A DNA stretch of 64,000 nt. Source: Flavitalea plasmicola (lineage in GTDB: Bacteria; Bacteroidota; Bacteroidia; Chitinophagales; Chitinophagaceae). Where the stretch lies: contig NZ_JAUOTO010000004.1 of NCBI RefSeq assembly GCF_030546645.1, positions 248,001-312,000 of the forward strand, written 5' to 3'. The notes beneath the pieces were generated by a model. The model was not told the origin of the DNA. It did no database searches and saw nothing but the letters and a program-made list of their open reading frames with translations. The position numbers and the translations under genes are program-made. Positions 1 through 9,052 of this stretch are shown here, piece by piece (positions within the stretch are counted from its first letter, which is position 1; every line of letters begins with the position of its first letter).

Positions 1-2
1 AT

Positions 3-2528
3 TCGCAGGAGCGGGTAGATGTGTCGCGTGAGCTGATAGAAAAACATCAAAAGCTTTATGGGCCTTTTGAAGCCTATGAAAAAGCTACCATCGATTATTA
101 TAATGGCAATATCGATTTTGACACGTACAAAAAACGGGTAAGCAAAGCTGAAACTTTGAATACCGACTGGTTTAAAGCCGTTACCAACGATGTTTTTGCC
201 ACCAACCATAGCCTGGGGATATCAGGAGGCACGCAAACCAGCCGATATTATGCTTCCATTGGTTATACGAACGAACAGGGTGTCATTAAAGGAGAGTACA
301 ATAAACGCTATACAGGCCAGGTAAAATTCGATGTCAACTATAAAAGGTTGAAAGCTCAGTTCGGCATCAATGTCAACAACAACGCGCGGCGTTATGTTCC
401 ATCGGATATAGGCATCCTCAATTATGCGTATGGCACGAGCCGCGCCATACCTCTGTATAATGAAGATGGAAGCCTTTATTTTTACCCAAGGGCCCAGCAG
501 GATTTTGCCCAGAAACCGACATTTAATGTGCTCAACGAGATGAATCATTCCAGTGCAACACTGGATGGGAACACCTACACCGCAACGGCGAATCTGAACT
601 ACCAGTTGATACCCGATCTGCAATTAGAAGCCATTCTGTCGTATACCGCGGGCAATACGGAACAACGTACCTGGTTTGACGAGAAGACAAACTGGGTTTA
701 CTCGAAGAGAGGGACTTATCCGGGCGACGATACCCGGGGCCTTGATGTCGATGCGATCCCGTTTGGCGGGGAGCTGCGTCAGCAGGGCAACCGTCAAAAG
801 GCCTATAATCTGCGTGGACAGGCCAATTACAGCCATTTTGTGGATGCAGCAAAAAAGCATCTTCTCCAGGCCAGCCTGGGAGGAGAAATGTCGTCCACTG
901 CAAACAGTGGATTTCAACAAAGCCGGAGAGGCTATTACCCTGAAAGAGGCCTTCGGTTTACTGATATTGACCCCACCCGTTATTTTGCCTACAGACAGTG
1001 GTTACAGCAACCTGCACCCAATGGCGGTAGAATGCTTATCTCGGAGGGGCTAACCAACCTGGTGTCGGGATACGCCACTGCTACCTATGTTTATGACGAC
1101 CGCTATGTCGTAAGCGCGAACGCCCGAAGTGATTTTTCCAATGCCTTTGGGGATCGCAGCAACGAAAAGTTCTTACCCACCTGGAGCTTGTCGGCGAGAT
1201 GGAACATGCATAAGGACGTTTTGAAGAACATGCGATGGGTTAATGATGCAGCGCTGCGTTTTTCCTGGGGTACCCAGGGCAATATGCTGCCTTATCAAAC
1301 ACCCTATACCATCATCGACAAAGGATATATGAACACCTATTACAATGCATTTGGTTCCACCATTGCGTACTACCCGAATCCTGGTCTCAGATGGGAAAGA
1401 ACGGATTCCTACAATGCAGCAGTTGATTTTTCCCTGTTAAATGGCAAACTGAATGGCTCCATTGGATTTTTCTGGAAGAAAACCAGCAATGCTTTCCTGA
1501 CGAAAGGGGTTTCTTCCATCAATGGCATCGAGGAGTATGTTGTAAACGGCGGCACACTGGAAAACAGGGGAGTAGAGCTGTCTTTCGATTTTACGCCTAT
1601 CAACAATGTGGGATCGAAAAACAAAAGAGGATTTGTTTGGCGTATTGACCCGCAATTAGGTCAGGTCTTCAATAAGCTTTTGGATAATATATTGAGAAAA
1701 GGAGATGATAGGGTAGTTGGCGGTATCCAAAACTTCTTAAGTTCCGGTAATGTTACTTACCAGGATTTTTTAAGCGGATCGGCCAATATCAACGGCAGGG
1801 CTGTCAATACTTTTTATGCTTACCGGTTCAAGGGCCTTGACCATAATACAGGGCAGCCTATATTTTATGGAGCAGAACCTGACAACGGGGATGCGCTGTT
1901 TGAGCAATATTCGAAAATGAGCGCGGTCGATATTTTTAAACAGGTGTTGGTCCCTGTTGGCCGGCGCGAACCGGTGCTGCAGGGGGGTATTTCGAATTAT
2001 TTTGGCTATCGGAGCTGGTCGCTCAATTTTATGTTCACTTATAGTCTCGGAAATAAAGTACGTCTGCTCCGCATTGCTTCGGGCAATTATGGCTCTAACC
2101 GACCGAAATCACAGGAGAATCTACGCAAAGAATTTGTCAACCGGTGGCGTTATCCGGGGGACGAGACAAGAACAAATATCCCTGCTGTCAATGGAAATGG
2201 GACAGACAATAAACCCTGGTGGGCTGAAAAAGGCCTTTATGTTCCCTTTGGCAGTGACTATTACCAAATGTATGATGATGCGGATATAAGGGTGGTCAGC
2301 GGCGATTACATCAAATTACAATCGGCAAGTCTTAGTTACAATTGCAGCCCTGAGGTTTGTAATAAACTTGGTTTAAAAGCAGCCACGCTTAGCCTGGCAG
2401 GCTCCAATTTGTTTACCATTGCCGATAAGGCATTGAGAGGGCAGGATCCTTCCCAGTCCGGCAGCGCGCCCAATATCAACTTGTCTATACGGCCGGTGTA
2501 TTCATTTAATATTAATGTGAGTCTTTAA
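3..2528 (+). CDS. SusC/RagA-family TonB-dependent outer-membrane transporter (5' end outside window)
   Basis: C-terminal part of a SusC-type TonB-dependent outer-membrane barrel that, with its SusD partner, imports an oligomeric nutrient (glycan or peptide). The reading frame is open to the left edge, so the signal peptide, carboxypeptidase-like domain and most of the plug are missing; about 841 residues are visible. The visible part begins at the plug/barrel junction (TDWFKAVTNDVFATNHSLGI followed by GGTQTSRYYASIGYTNEQG), which is typical of SusC. It continues through alternating amphipathic strands and ends in a short strand with a terminal hydrophobic residue (VYSFNINVSL), as expected for barrel assembly. 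The SusD gene follows after 10 bases. Family assignment is firm; the substrate cannot be told. Confidence 0.93.
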   Translation, partial: SQERVDVSRELIEKHQKLYGPFEAYEKATIDYYNGNIDFDTYKKRVSKAETLNTDWFKAVTNDVFATNHSLGISGGTQTSRYYASIGYTNEQGVIKGEYNKRYTGQVKFDVNYKRLKAQFGINVNNNARRYVPSDIGILNYAYGTSRAIPLYNEDGSLYFYPRAQQDFAQKPTFNVLNEMNHSSATLDGNTYTATANLNYQLIPDLQLEAILSYTAGNTEQRTWFDEKTNWVYSKRGTYPGDDTRGLDVDAIPFGGELRQQGNRQKAYNLRGQANYSHFVDAAKKHLLQASLGGEMSSTANSGFQQSRRGYYPERGLRFTDIDPTRYFAYRQWLQQPAPNGGRMLISEGLTNLVSGYATATYVYDDRYVVSANARSDFSNAFGDRSNEKFLPTWSLSARWNMHKDVLKNMRWVNDAALRFSWGTQGNMLPYQTPYTIIDKGYMNTYYNAFGSTIAYYPNPGLRWERTDSYNAAVDFSLLNGKLNGSIGFFWKKTSNAFLTKGVSSINGIEEYVVNGGTLENRGVELSFDFTPINNVGSKNKRGFVWRIDPQLGQVFNKLLDNILRKGDDRVVGGIQNFLSSGNVTYQDFLSGSANINGRAVNTFYAYRFKGLDHNTGQPIFYGAEPDNGDALFEQYSKMSAVDIFKQVLVPVGRREPVLQGGISNYFGYRSWSLNFMFTYSLGNKVRLLRIASGNYGSNRPKSQENLRKEFVNRWRYPGDETRTNIPAVNGNGTDNKPWWAEKGLYVPFGSDYYQMYDDADIRVVSGDYIKLQSASLSYNCSPEVCNKLGLKAATLSLAGSNLFTIADKALRGQDPSQSGSAPNINLSIRPVYSFNINVSL

Positions 2529-2538
2529 TGATGAAGCT

Positions 2539-4071
2539 ATGAAACGAGTAATAACTAAATCCCTTTTGATCATCCTGTTAATGTTACCGGCTTTCTCCTG
2601 CAAGAAGTTCCTGAAAACCCAGTCCCAGAACAATGATTTCTTAACGACCGCGCAGGACCTGGATGAGCTTTTGATAGGGGGCGGGTATACGGCGTCTTTT
2701 TACGGTAATGGAAGAACGCAGATGTTATTTATCATGGATGACGATGTGGAAGAAAATCCAAAACCTGAGCTTCAGCCGGAAGATATTGTCCAGACTTCCT
2801 ATTTCAGCGGATATTATAACTGGCAACCCAACCCTTATATTTACAGCGATGGTACCCAGGAGGACAATCAGGTCACGATCTTTACTAAGGTGTATAAAAG
2901 TATTTCAACAGTAAATACCGTCATATTCAATGTTCCGCTGATGCGGGAAAAAGGAGAGCCCGATGACATTCTGACAAGGGTAGATGGGGAAGCCCATTTT
3001 TTAAGGGCATTGTATTATTTTCTGTTGGTGAATACGTACGGCAAGCCTTATAATAAAGCCACCGCAAAGACGGATTATGGCGTACCGTTGAAAACAGATC
3101 CTGCAATAGAGGCCGGGTTTTTTAGCCGGGCTACGGTGCAGGAGGTGTATGATCAGATGACCAATGACCTGTTACAGGCCGAGAAAGAGCTGGAAGGATA
3201 CAATAAGGGATCCGTGATCCGCGCCAACCAGGCAGCTGCGCAAGCTTTGCTCAGCAGGATATATCTTTATACGGAAGCGTATGAAAAAGCTGTTTCCTAT
3301 GCTGACAAGGTACTGGCCAACAACTACCAGATCAGCAATCTGAACAATTTTAATTTCGCTAATAATTTCCTACAGCTTTCGTCTCCGGAAACCATTTTCA
3401 ACATGGGCGAGGATGCCATCAACTACCTTTACCCCGTGTTTGGTCCGTGCCTGTTCACGCACGATTTGAGCGCAACCGTCGACACCTATCGCGCTTCTGA
3501 CGACCTGCTGCAAAGTTTTGAGACCGATGATTTGCGGCCATCCGTCTTTTTTGATCAGGGAGACAGACCCGGTCAGCTTTATGCAAAGGTGCGGGGATTT
3601 GATCTGTCGGGGAATGTCTCTGAAATATTTCTGATCCGGGCGCCGGAAGTTTATTTGAATAAAGCTGAAGCGCTTGCGGTGCTTGGACGCAATAGCGAGG
3701 CCATCGGTACGTTGCAGGAACTCAGGAAGAAACGATTTGCGGTAACTCCTCCTTCTCCTCCCGCCGCGGGGGCGGCGCTGGTTAATTTTGTCCGGGATGA
3801 GCGGCGGCGCGAGCTTTGTTTTGAAGGGCACCGTTGGTTTGATCTGCGACGTTACGGGGTAAACGACCAATATCCTTTCAGCAAATCCATCCGGCATAAC
3901 TCTTATGCCTACAACAGTTCGCTGGCAAGCTATTTACAGGGTTATTATGAACTGAAGCCTTATTCACAGGATGCTGCGGCTTACGTCGTGCCCCTGCACC
4001 CATTTGATATCCAATTCAACAGGGGAACTCTGACAAACGAGCCGAGGCCGGCAAGGCCGCTGATCCAATGA
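2539..4071 (+). CDS. SusD/RagB-family nutrient-binding lipoprotein
   Basis: Surface lipoprotein of 510 residues that forms the lid of the SusC transporter and binds the substrate. The N-terminus has a lipoprotein signal peptide with lipobox AFSC, giving acylated Cys21, followed by KKFLKTQSQ, a usual SusD start. The middle has the TPR-like helices (FLRALYYFLLVNTYG, ANQAAAQALLSRIYLY), and the C-terminal part carries the family hallmark of an arginine-rich ERRREL..EGHRWFDLRRYG segment. Length is normal for the family. It follows SusC by 10 bases and is certainly co-transcribed with it. The substrate class is unknown. Confidence 0.95.
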   Translation: MKRVITKSLLIILLMLPAFSCKKFLKTQSQNNDFLTTAQDLDELLIGGGYTASFYGNGRTQMLFIMDDDVEENPKPELQPEDIVQTSYFSGYYNWQPNPYIYSDGTQEDNQVTIFTKVYKSISTVNTVIFNVPLMREKGEPDDILTRVDGEAHFLRALYYFLLVNTYGKPYNKATAKTDYGVPLKTDPAIEAGFFSRATVQEVYDQMTNDLLQAEKELEGYNKGSVIRANQAAAQALLSRIYLYTEAYEKAVSYADKVLANNYQISNLNNFNFANNFLQLSSPETIFNMGEDAINYLYPVFGPCLFTHDLSATVDTYRASDDLLQSFETDDLRPSVFFDQGDRPGQLYAKVRGFDLSGNVSEIFLIRAPEVYLNKAEALAVLGRNSEAIGTLQELRKKRFAVTPPSPPAAGAALVNFVRDERRRELCFEGHRWFDLRRYGVNDQYPFSKSIRHNSYAYNSSLASYLQGYYELKPYSQDAAAYVVPLHPFDIQFNRGTLTNEPRPARPLIQ

Positions 4072-4121
4072 ATGGAGAACCATGGGCTTAACAGCATTAG
4101 CAACGTATAATTCATAATTCA

Positions 4122-5030
4122 ATGGTCAACTATAAAAATAACATCTGGTGCATCGGTCTATTGTCAGCGATGTTTATGTCGGGGAGCTGCAGTAAAAAGG
4201 AAGCGGCGCCGACGCCCAGCAATAAGGACGAAAATTATCTGGTGGTGCACGATGATCCCAACGATCCGATCGGGCACGCGGTCTATGAACTGTACCAGGC
4301 GACAGGCATACCGGTATTTTATAACGACACCCTGGCAAGAAGGCAGGTGGGAGATAGCGCTGGTATTCCTATATACTTTTATACAACGCTCATGGTAGCT
4401 TATAGTCCTTCAACAGGAGCATCCAATGATCCCAGGTACACATTGCTGCCAAAGGAGCGACGGGTGAAAAGCATGCTGGACCTGCTGAAAAACGAACTGC
4501 TCACCGTGCTTCCCCCTCTACCCAGTGTATTCCTGACAGATTCTTTATTCACACCAGCGCAAGGCACCCCAATCATAAGGGATGCACACGTAGGTTTTAA
4601 TACCGTAGCGATAAGATCTGTCGATCCTGACACGATGACCGCAGATGCAAAAGGAAAATATGTGCTGTCGATATTGACCAGGGTAGCTTCTCAAAAGCTG
4701 CAAGTGCTTAAAAGTGCCTTACTGGAGACTGATTTTTATAGTATTTCCAGGGGATTATCACCTTACCTCGATCCCTACTTTGTACAGCTTGCGGCAATAT
4801 CTGACGGGTCCCAAACCCTTGAAGATTTTGGTTTTATTACTTCGGTCCTGTATCATAATAAAGTCTATACTCCTGATAAGACCAGAGATATACAATCATA
4901 CCTGGAAGCGGTGATTTCCAATACCCCCGATGCCTTTAACGCCAACTATGCCAACTATCCTGCGGTGCTTAAGAAATTTGCCGTTATAAGAAGTATGCTA
5001 ACCGATCTGAAATTCAAACTGCCGGGATAA
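4122..5030 (+). CDS. SusCD-associated lipoprotein, possibly a degenerate metallohydrolase relative
   Basis: A 302-residue lipoprotein: signal peptide with lipobox SGSC (Cys23), then a short polar linker and a globular domain. The start (GHAVYELYQATGIPVFYNDT) and the segment around TDSLFTPAQGTPIIRDAHVG recall the zinc metallohydrolase-type lipoproteins that often follow SusCD pairs. However, no HExxH motif can be found anywhere in this protein, so it would be catalytically dead if related. It lies 50 bases after SusD and two bases before the sigma-factor gene. A substrate-binding accessory role on the cell surface is inferred from position only. The family link is from memory and tentative. 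Confidence 0.6.
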   Translation: MVNYKNNIWCIGLLSAMFMSGSCSKKEAAPTPSNKDENYLVVHDDPNDPIGHAVYELYQATGIPVFYNDTLARRQVGDSAGIPIYFYTTLMVAYSPSTGASNDPRYTLLPKERRVKSMLDLLKNELLTVLPPLPSVFLTDSLFTPAQGTPIIRDAHVGFNTVAIRSVDPDTMTADAKGKYVLSILTRVASQKLQVLKSALLETDFYSISRGLSPYLDPYFVQLAAISDGSQTLEDFGFITSVLYHNKVYTPDKTRDIQSYLEAVISNTPDAFNANYANYPAVLKKFAVIRSMLTDLKFKLPG

Positions 5031-5032
5031 CG

Positions 5033-5734
5033 ATGTTAGAGAATGATGCATCCGTGGCCGATGAGAAGGCGTTCAACAGTATAGTGCAATCCTATTCCGA
5101 CACCCTGATGCGCACGGCAATGCACTTGACCAGGCATCAGCAATCCGCAGAAGATATCGTGCAGGAAGCATTTTTGAGGCTTTGGCAACATCGAAATAAG
5201 ATCGTGCCCTATAATATGGGCGGGTGGCTGCATACCGTGACCACCCATTTGGCGTATAAGCATGTAGAGAAAGAAAAAAGGAGCCGTATTTATGTTAAAC
5301 GGAATAAAGCCGGGCAAGACTGGCATACAGATGTAGAAGACCGTCTGCTGCAAAAGGAAAGCCAAAATACGTATGATGCTGCGTGTATGCGGCTGCCAGA
5401 AAGACGGCAGGCAGTGTACCGACTTAGCCACGAGCAGGGATTAAGCCGCGATGAAATTGCCTGTCAATTATGCATTTCCCCCCATACAGTTAAAAACCAT
5501 TTGCTCAAGGCCGTGCAGTTTATGAAGGGTCATATTCAAACCTGTGGATTGCTTATTGCATTTGTTTCGCTTAATCATTTATTTTTTATTTCGAATAGTA
5601 CAAAACCGCCATTGAGGGATTTATATAACGGAGAGGGGAAGATGAACAGGAAGTCCCAGATGGAAGAAGTGTACACGATCTTATACAGTGGCTCGAGATC
5701 GGACCTCAAACGGCAGGGCAAGCATACAAAGTAA
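5033..5734 (+). CDS. ECF-type RNA polymerase sigma factor with hydrophobic C-terminal extension
   Basis: Extracytoplasmic-function sigma-70 factor of 233 residues. Region 2 is seen at about residues 10-80 (ADEKAFNSIVQSYSDTLMRT, QSAEDIVQEAFLRLWQHR), and region 4 at about 128-175 (LPERRQAVYRLSHEQGLS, ISPHTVKNHLLKAVQFM). A hydrophobic stretch (LLIAFVSLNHLFFI) follows, then about 40 polar residues, so the protein is longer than usual and may be membrane-tethered. In SusCD loci an ECF gene normally sits upstream, next to a FecR-type anti-sigma factor. Here it lies inside the operon, after the lipoprotein, and no anti-sigma gene is visible (it could lie upstream of the window). Confidence 0.88.
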   Translation: MLENDASVADEKAFNSIVQSYSDTLMRTAMHLTRHQQSAEDIVQEAFLRLWQHRNKIVPYNMGGWLHTVTTHLAYKHVEKEKRSRIYVKRNKAGQDWHTDVEDRLLQKESQNTYDAACMRLPERRQAVYRLSHEQGLSRDEIACQLCISPHTVKNHLLKAVQFMKGHIQTCGLLIAFVSLNHLFFISNSTKPPLRDLYNGEGKMNRKSQMEEVYTILYSGSRSDLKRQGKHTK

Positions 5735-5749
5735 AATCTTCAATACAAC

Positions 5750-6679
5750 ATGTCTTTTATTTTAAAAACAGCGCATCTCTCTCACCAGTACAGCAGCTCG
5801 TGGGCTATACGCGATATCAATATCGAGATCCAGGAAAGAGGCATCATCGGCTTACTGGGTTCCAATGGCGCCGGGAAGTCGACCACCATGAACATTATTT
5901 GCGGGGTGCTCAATCAAACGGAAGGCGATGTGTATATCGATGGCATCGATCTGCGCAGGGAGCCCGAACAAGCCAAAAAGCAAATAGGGTTTTTGCCGCA
6001 AACCCCACCCCTTTACACAGACCTTACCATTGATGAATACCTCACCTACAGCGCCCAACTTCGATTGATGGATAAGGACAAAGTAAAGACCGCAGTGGAA
6101 GAAGTAAAGGAACGTTGTGGCATTACCCATTTCAGCAGCAGGCTTATCAGGAACCTTTCCGGAGGTTACCGACAGAGGGTAGGTATTGCGCAAGCCATCA
6201 TACACAAGCCAAGGCTGGTGGTGATGGATGAGCCTACCAATGGGTTGGATCCCAACCAGCTGATAGAGGCGAGGAAGCTGATCAGAGAAATAGCCCGGGA
6301 GCATACGGTGCTTCTTTCTTCTCACATTCTCTCCGAGATCAATCTTCTTTGCAGAGAAATAATTATGATAGAAGCAGGCAGCATCGTATTTGCCGATACC
6401 ATGGATGCCTTTAATAATTATGTACAGACCAAAAGCATCCTGATGCGCCTGGAGAACCCGCCGTTGACTGAGGAACTGCTGAAAGTGCCGGGCGTTACAA
6501 AAGTTGATTTTTTGACCGAGCAACAGCTAAGGGTACATTTTGATAGTAGCCAAGAGGATGTAAGCGACGCACTCGTCGCAGCATCCGTTGCCGGGGGGTG
6601 GGGATTAAGAGAGATCACTCCGGATAAGGGATTGCTGGATGATGTATTTAAACATTTATCCACTCAAGCACCGGCCTAA
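5750..6679 (+). CDS. ABC transporter ATP-binding protein, GldA-like
   Basis: A 309-residue ABC ATPase with all nucleotide-binding motifs: Walker A GSNGAGKST (37-45), Q-loop Gln84, signature LSGGY (136-140), Walker B LVVMDEP (156-162) and switch His192. About 90 residues follow the ATPase core, as in ABC-2 type exporters and in the gliding protein GldA. The stop is directly followed by the start of the first GldF-GldG-like fusion gene, which indicates translational coupling; the ATPase most likely powers that permease pair. The GldA likeness is by partner type. A true gliding role is not implied, since many non-gliding Bacteroidota carry paralogues. Confidence 0.92.
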   Translation: MSFILKTAHLSHQYSSSWAIRDINIEIQERGIIGLLGSNGAGKSTTMNIICGVLNQTEGDVYIDGIDLRREPEQAKKQIGFLPQTPPLYTDLTIDEYLTYSAQLRLMDKDKVKTAVEEVKERCGITHFSSRLIRNLSGGYRQRVGIAQAIIHKPRLVVMDEPTNGLDPNQLIEARKLIREIAREHTVLLSSHILSEINLLCREIIMIEAGSIVFADTMDAFNNYVQTKSILMRLENPPLTEELLKVPGVTKVDFLTEQQLRVHFDSSQEDVSDALVAASVAGGWGLREITPDKGLLDDVFKHLSTQAPA

Positions 6680-9037
6680 ATGAAAACGATCATACATATA
6701 GCAAAGAACGAGCTTCGGAATCTTTTTTACTCCCCCGTTGCATGGTTCATGGCCATTGTCTTTTTGATGTTGTGTGGTTATACGTATATGGCCATATTGC
6801 AACCTTCTGCTCAGTTTGCCGAATCGATGCTGGAGAACAGTCCGGGCATTGTAAATGTTCTAACGCAATCGGTCACCGCCTCGGTATACCAGGCTTTTTT
6901 TTCGAACATCCTGCCTCAGCTGTATTTATTTGTTCCGTTGCTTACCATGGGAATAATCAGCCGGGAGTTTAACAACGGCAGCTACAAGCTACTGTATTCT
7001 TCACCGGTGGCTACGCGCCAGATCGTACTGGGCAAATACCTTGCTCTTATGATCTACAATTTTATTTTACTTTCGATCACGGGGATCTTTGTCCTGTCCG
7101 GATTTTTTGATATTAAGGACCTGGATCTTCCCCAATTGTTCTCTGCAAGCCTGGGGCTATATATGTTCCTGTGCGCATTGACGGCCATAGGACTTTTTAC
7201 ATCAAGCCTCAGCAACTATCCTATTGTGGCTGCCATTGCCAGCTTTACCGTCCTTTTTCTGCTGATGTCCATTGGAGAATTGTGGCAACAATATGATCTT
7301 GTCAGGGAAATTACCTGGCTTCTCTCTGTCAGGGATCGTACCGAAAAAATGATCAAGGGTCTGATACGGAGCAAAGACCTCATTTATTACCTGGCGATCA
7401 TTTATATGTTTGTCGGCTTTACGATAGCGAAGCTACGCGCCGGAAGAGACAGCAAACCCTGGTATGTTAAAACAGGAAGATACATCGTCATCATCGTATC
7501 GGGGTTACTGGCAGGGTATATAGGTTCGCGCCCGCGTTTTACGGGTTATTGGGATACTACGGCCATTAAGGCTAATACCCTCCATCACCGAACCCGGGAA
7601 ATCTTAAAGGAATTAGGTGATAGTTCACTCGAGGTGACGCTTTACACCAATTTATTGTCTAAAGATGCTGCAGCGGGATTGCCAAAGGCCCGTAACACCT
7701 GGCTGGATCTATGGGAGCCTTATATTCGTATCAAACCGGACATTGAATTCAGGTATGAATATTTTTATGCAATAGCGCCGGGGGACAGTTCCTATTACAA
7801 GACCTTTCCCGGTAAGAATCTAAAGCAGATAGCGGGTCTTGTCGCAAGGGGATTGCAGGTGGATTCTGCCCTGTTCAAATCACCTGAACAAATTCGCAGC
7901 GTGATCGACCTGAACGATCCGGAAAATTACACACTATTTGTGCGATTAAGGCACAAAGGGCGCAGTACCATTTTGCGATTTTTTCCCGGCGAAACAGGGC
8001 TGGATATAAATGGCGGATCGACAGAGCCTCACATTATTGCCGCGTTGCACCGACTTTTGGGCACATCGATGCCCAAAATTGCCTTCGTAAGCGGTGAACT
8101 GGAGCGTAGCATTTATAAATGGGGTGAACGCGAATATTACGGCCACACCATAGCAAGGCTAATGCCTCAGAACGTAAAATCCAATGCATTGACAAGCCTG
8201 GGTTTTGATGTGGATACACTGAATCTTACGACGCAGGAGATCCCCCCGGACCTGGCGGTTCTTGTACTGGCCGACCCCAAAAGAGAACTGAGCCCTGTGG
8301 TGCTGGGCAAGTTGCGGAATTTCATCGATCAGGGGCGTAACCTGTTTATATTGGGCGAACCCGGCAAACAATATGTACTCAACCCGGTGCTGCGGCAATT
8401 AGGTATTGAATTTACCAATGGTCAGCTGGTACAACCCAGCGACGGTGAAACCGCCGATAAGATAGCGCCGTATTGGACGCCGACGTACGTCCATCTTGCG
8501 GATGAACCAACGTTCATATTTTGGAGACGGTGGCTCGGTACTAACCTAAAGCCGGATACTACGGCAGGTTTGCTGCAGGGGGTAACGGGTATCTCTTCTT
8601 CTTCGGATAGCGGTTTTACTGCCAAGCCCTTACTGCTGACTCTTACAGGTCAAACCTGGTCAAAGATGGGCAAGCTCGTTACGGATTCTGTACCTCCTGT
8701 ATTTAGCCCGGAACAGGGGGACCTTAAGCAACCTTCCTTTTCCGTAGCGCTTCAGTTAACCAGAAAAAAACAAAACAGGGAGCAGCGGATCGTGGTGTAT
8801 GGAGATGCTGACATTGCCAGCAACCTTCGACTTCAAACAGAGCTGGTACGTTCAGTCTACAGTTGGCTGGTGTATAACCGATTCCCCGTGTATACCAGGG
8901 CTTTTGCCGCCAAAGACAATATTATAACACTTGGCCCGCGCAGGGCAGCTTTTCAAAAAGCAATTTATGTATGGGTATTGCCGGGGGTGCTGTTGATAAT
9001 TGCCACCGTGCTGCTGGTGAGAAGAAAACGGCAATAA
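6680..9037 (+). CDS. GldF-GldG-like fusion: ABC-2 permease plus auxiliary domain (copy 1)
   Basis: A 785-residue membrane protein. The first 250 residues hold six hydrophobic segments of an ABC-2 permease (for example SPVAWFMAIVFLMLCGYTYM and ILPQLYLFVPLLTMGIISRE). A seventh segment (GRYIVIIVSGLLAGYIGSRP) opens a large extracytoplasmic domain of the ABC-associated GldG type (FILGEPGKQYVLNPVLRQLG, FTNGQLVQPSD). A final segment (VLPGVLLIIATVLLVRRKRQ) anchors the C-terminus. Six helices plus two flanking helices is exactly what a GldF and a GldG protein joined end to end would give. It starts one base after the ATPase gene. A closely similar paralogue follows; the two may form a heterodimer. Confidence 0.85.
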   Translation: MKTIIHIAKNELRNLFYSPVAWFMAIVFLMLCGYTYMAILQPSAQFAESMLENSPGIVNVLTQSVTASVYQAFFSNILPQLYLFVPLLTMGIISREFNNGSYKLLYSSPVATRQIVLGKYLALMIYNFILLSITGIFVLSGFFDIKDLDLPQLFSASLGLYMFLCALTAIGLFTSSLSNYPIVAAIASFTVLFLLMSIGELWQQYDLVREITWLLSVRDRTEKMIKGLIRSKDLIYYLAIIYMFVGFTIAKLRAGRDSKPWYVKTGRYIVIIVSGLLAGYIGSRPRFTGYWDTTAIKANTLHHRTREILKELGDSSLEVTLYTNLLSKDAAAGLPKARNTWLDLWEPYIRIKPDIEFRYEYFYAIAPGDSSYYKTFPGKNLKQIAGLVARGLQVDSALFKSPEQIRSVIDLNDPENYTLFVRLRHKGRSTILRFFPGETGLDINGGSTEPHIIAALHRLLGTSMPKIAFVSGELERSIYKWGEREYYGHTIARLMPQNVKSNALTSLGFDVDTLNLTTQEIPPDLAVLVLADPKRELSPVVLGKLRNFIDQGRNLFILGEPGKQYVLNPVLRQLGIEFTNGQLVQPSDGETADKIAPYWTPTYVHLADEPTFIFWRRWLGTNLKPDTTAGLLQGVTGISSSSDSGFTAKPLLLTLTGQTWSKMGKLVTDSVPPVFSPEQGDLKQPSFSVALQLTRKKQNREQRIVVYGDADIASNLRLQTELVRSVYSWLVYNRFPVYTRAFAAKDNIITLGPRRAAFQKAIYVWVLPGVLLIIATVLLVRRKRQ

Positions 9038-9052
9038 AAATTAAAATGATTC

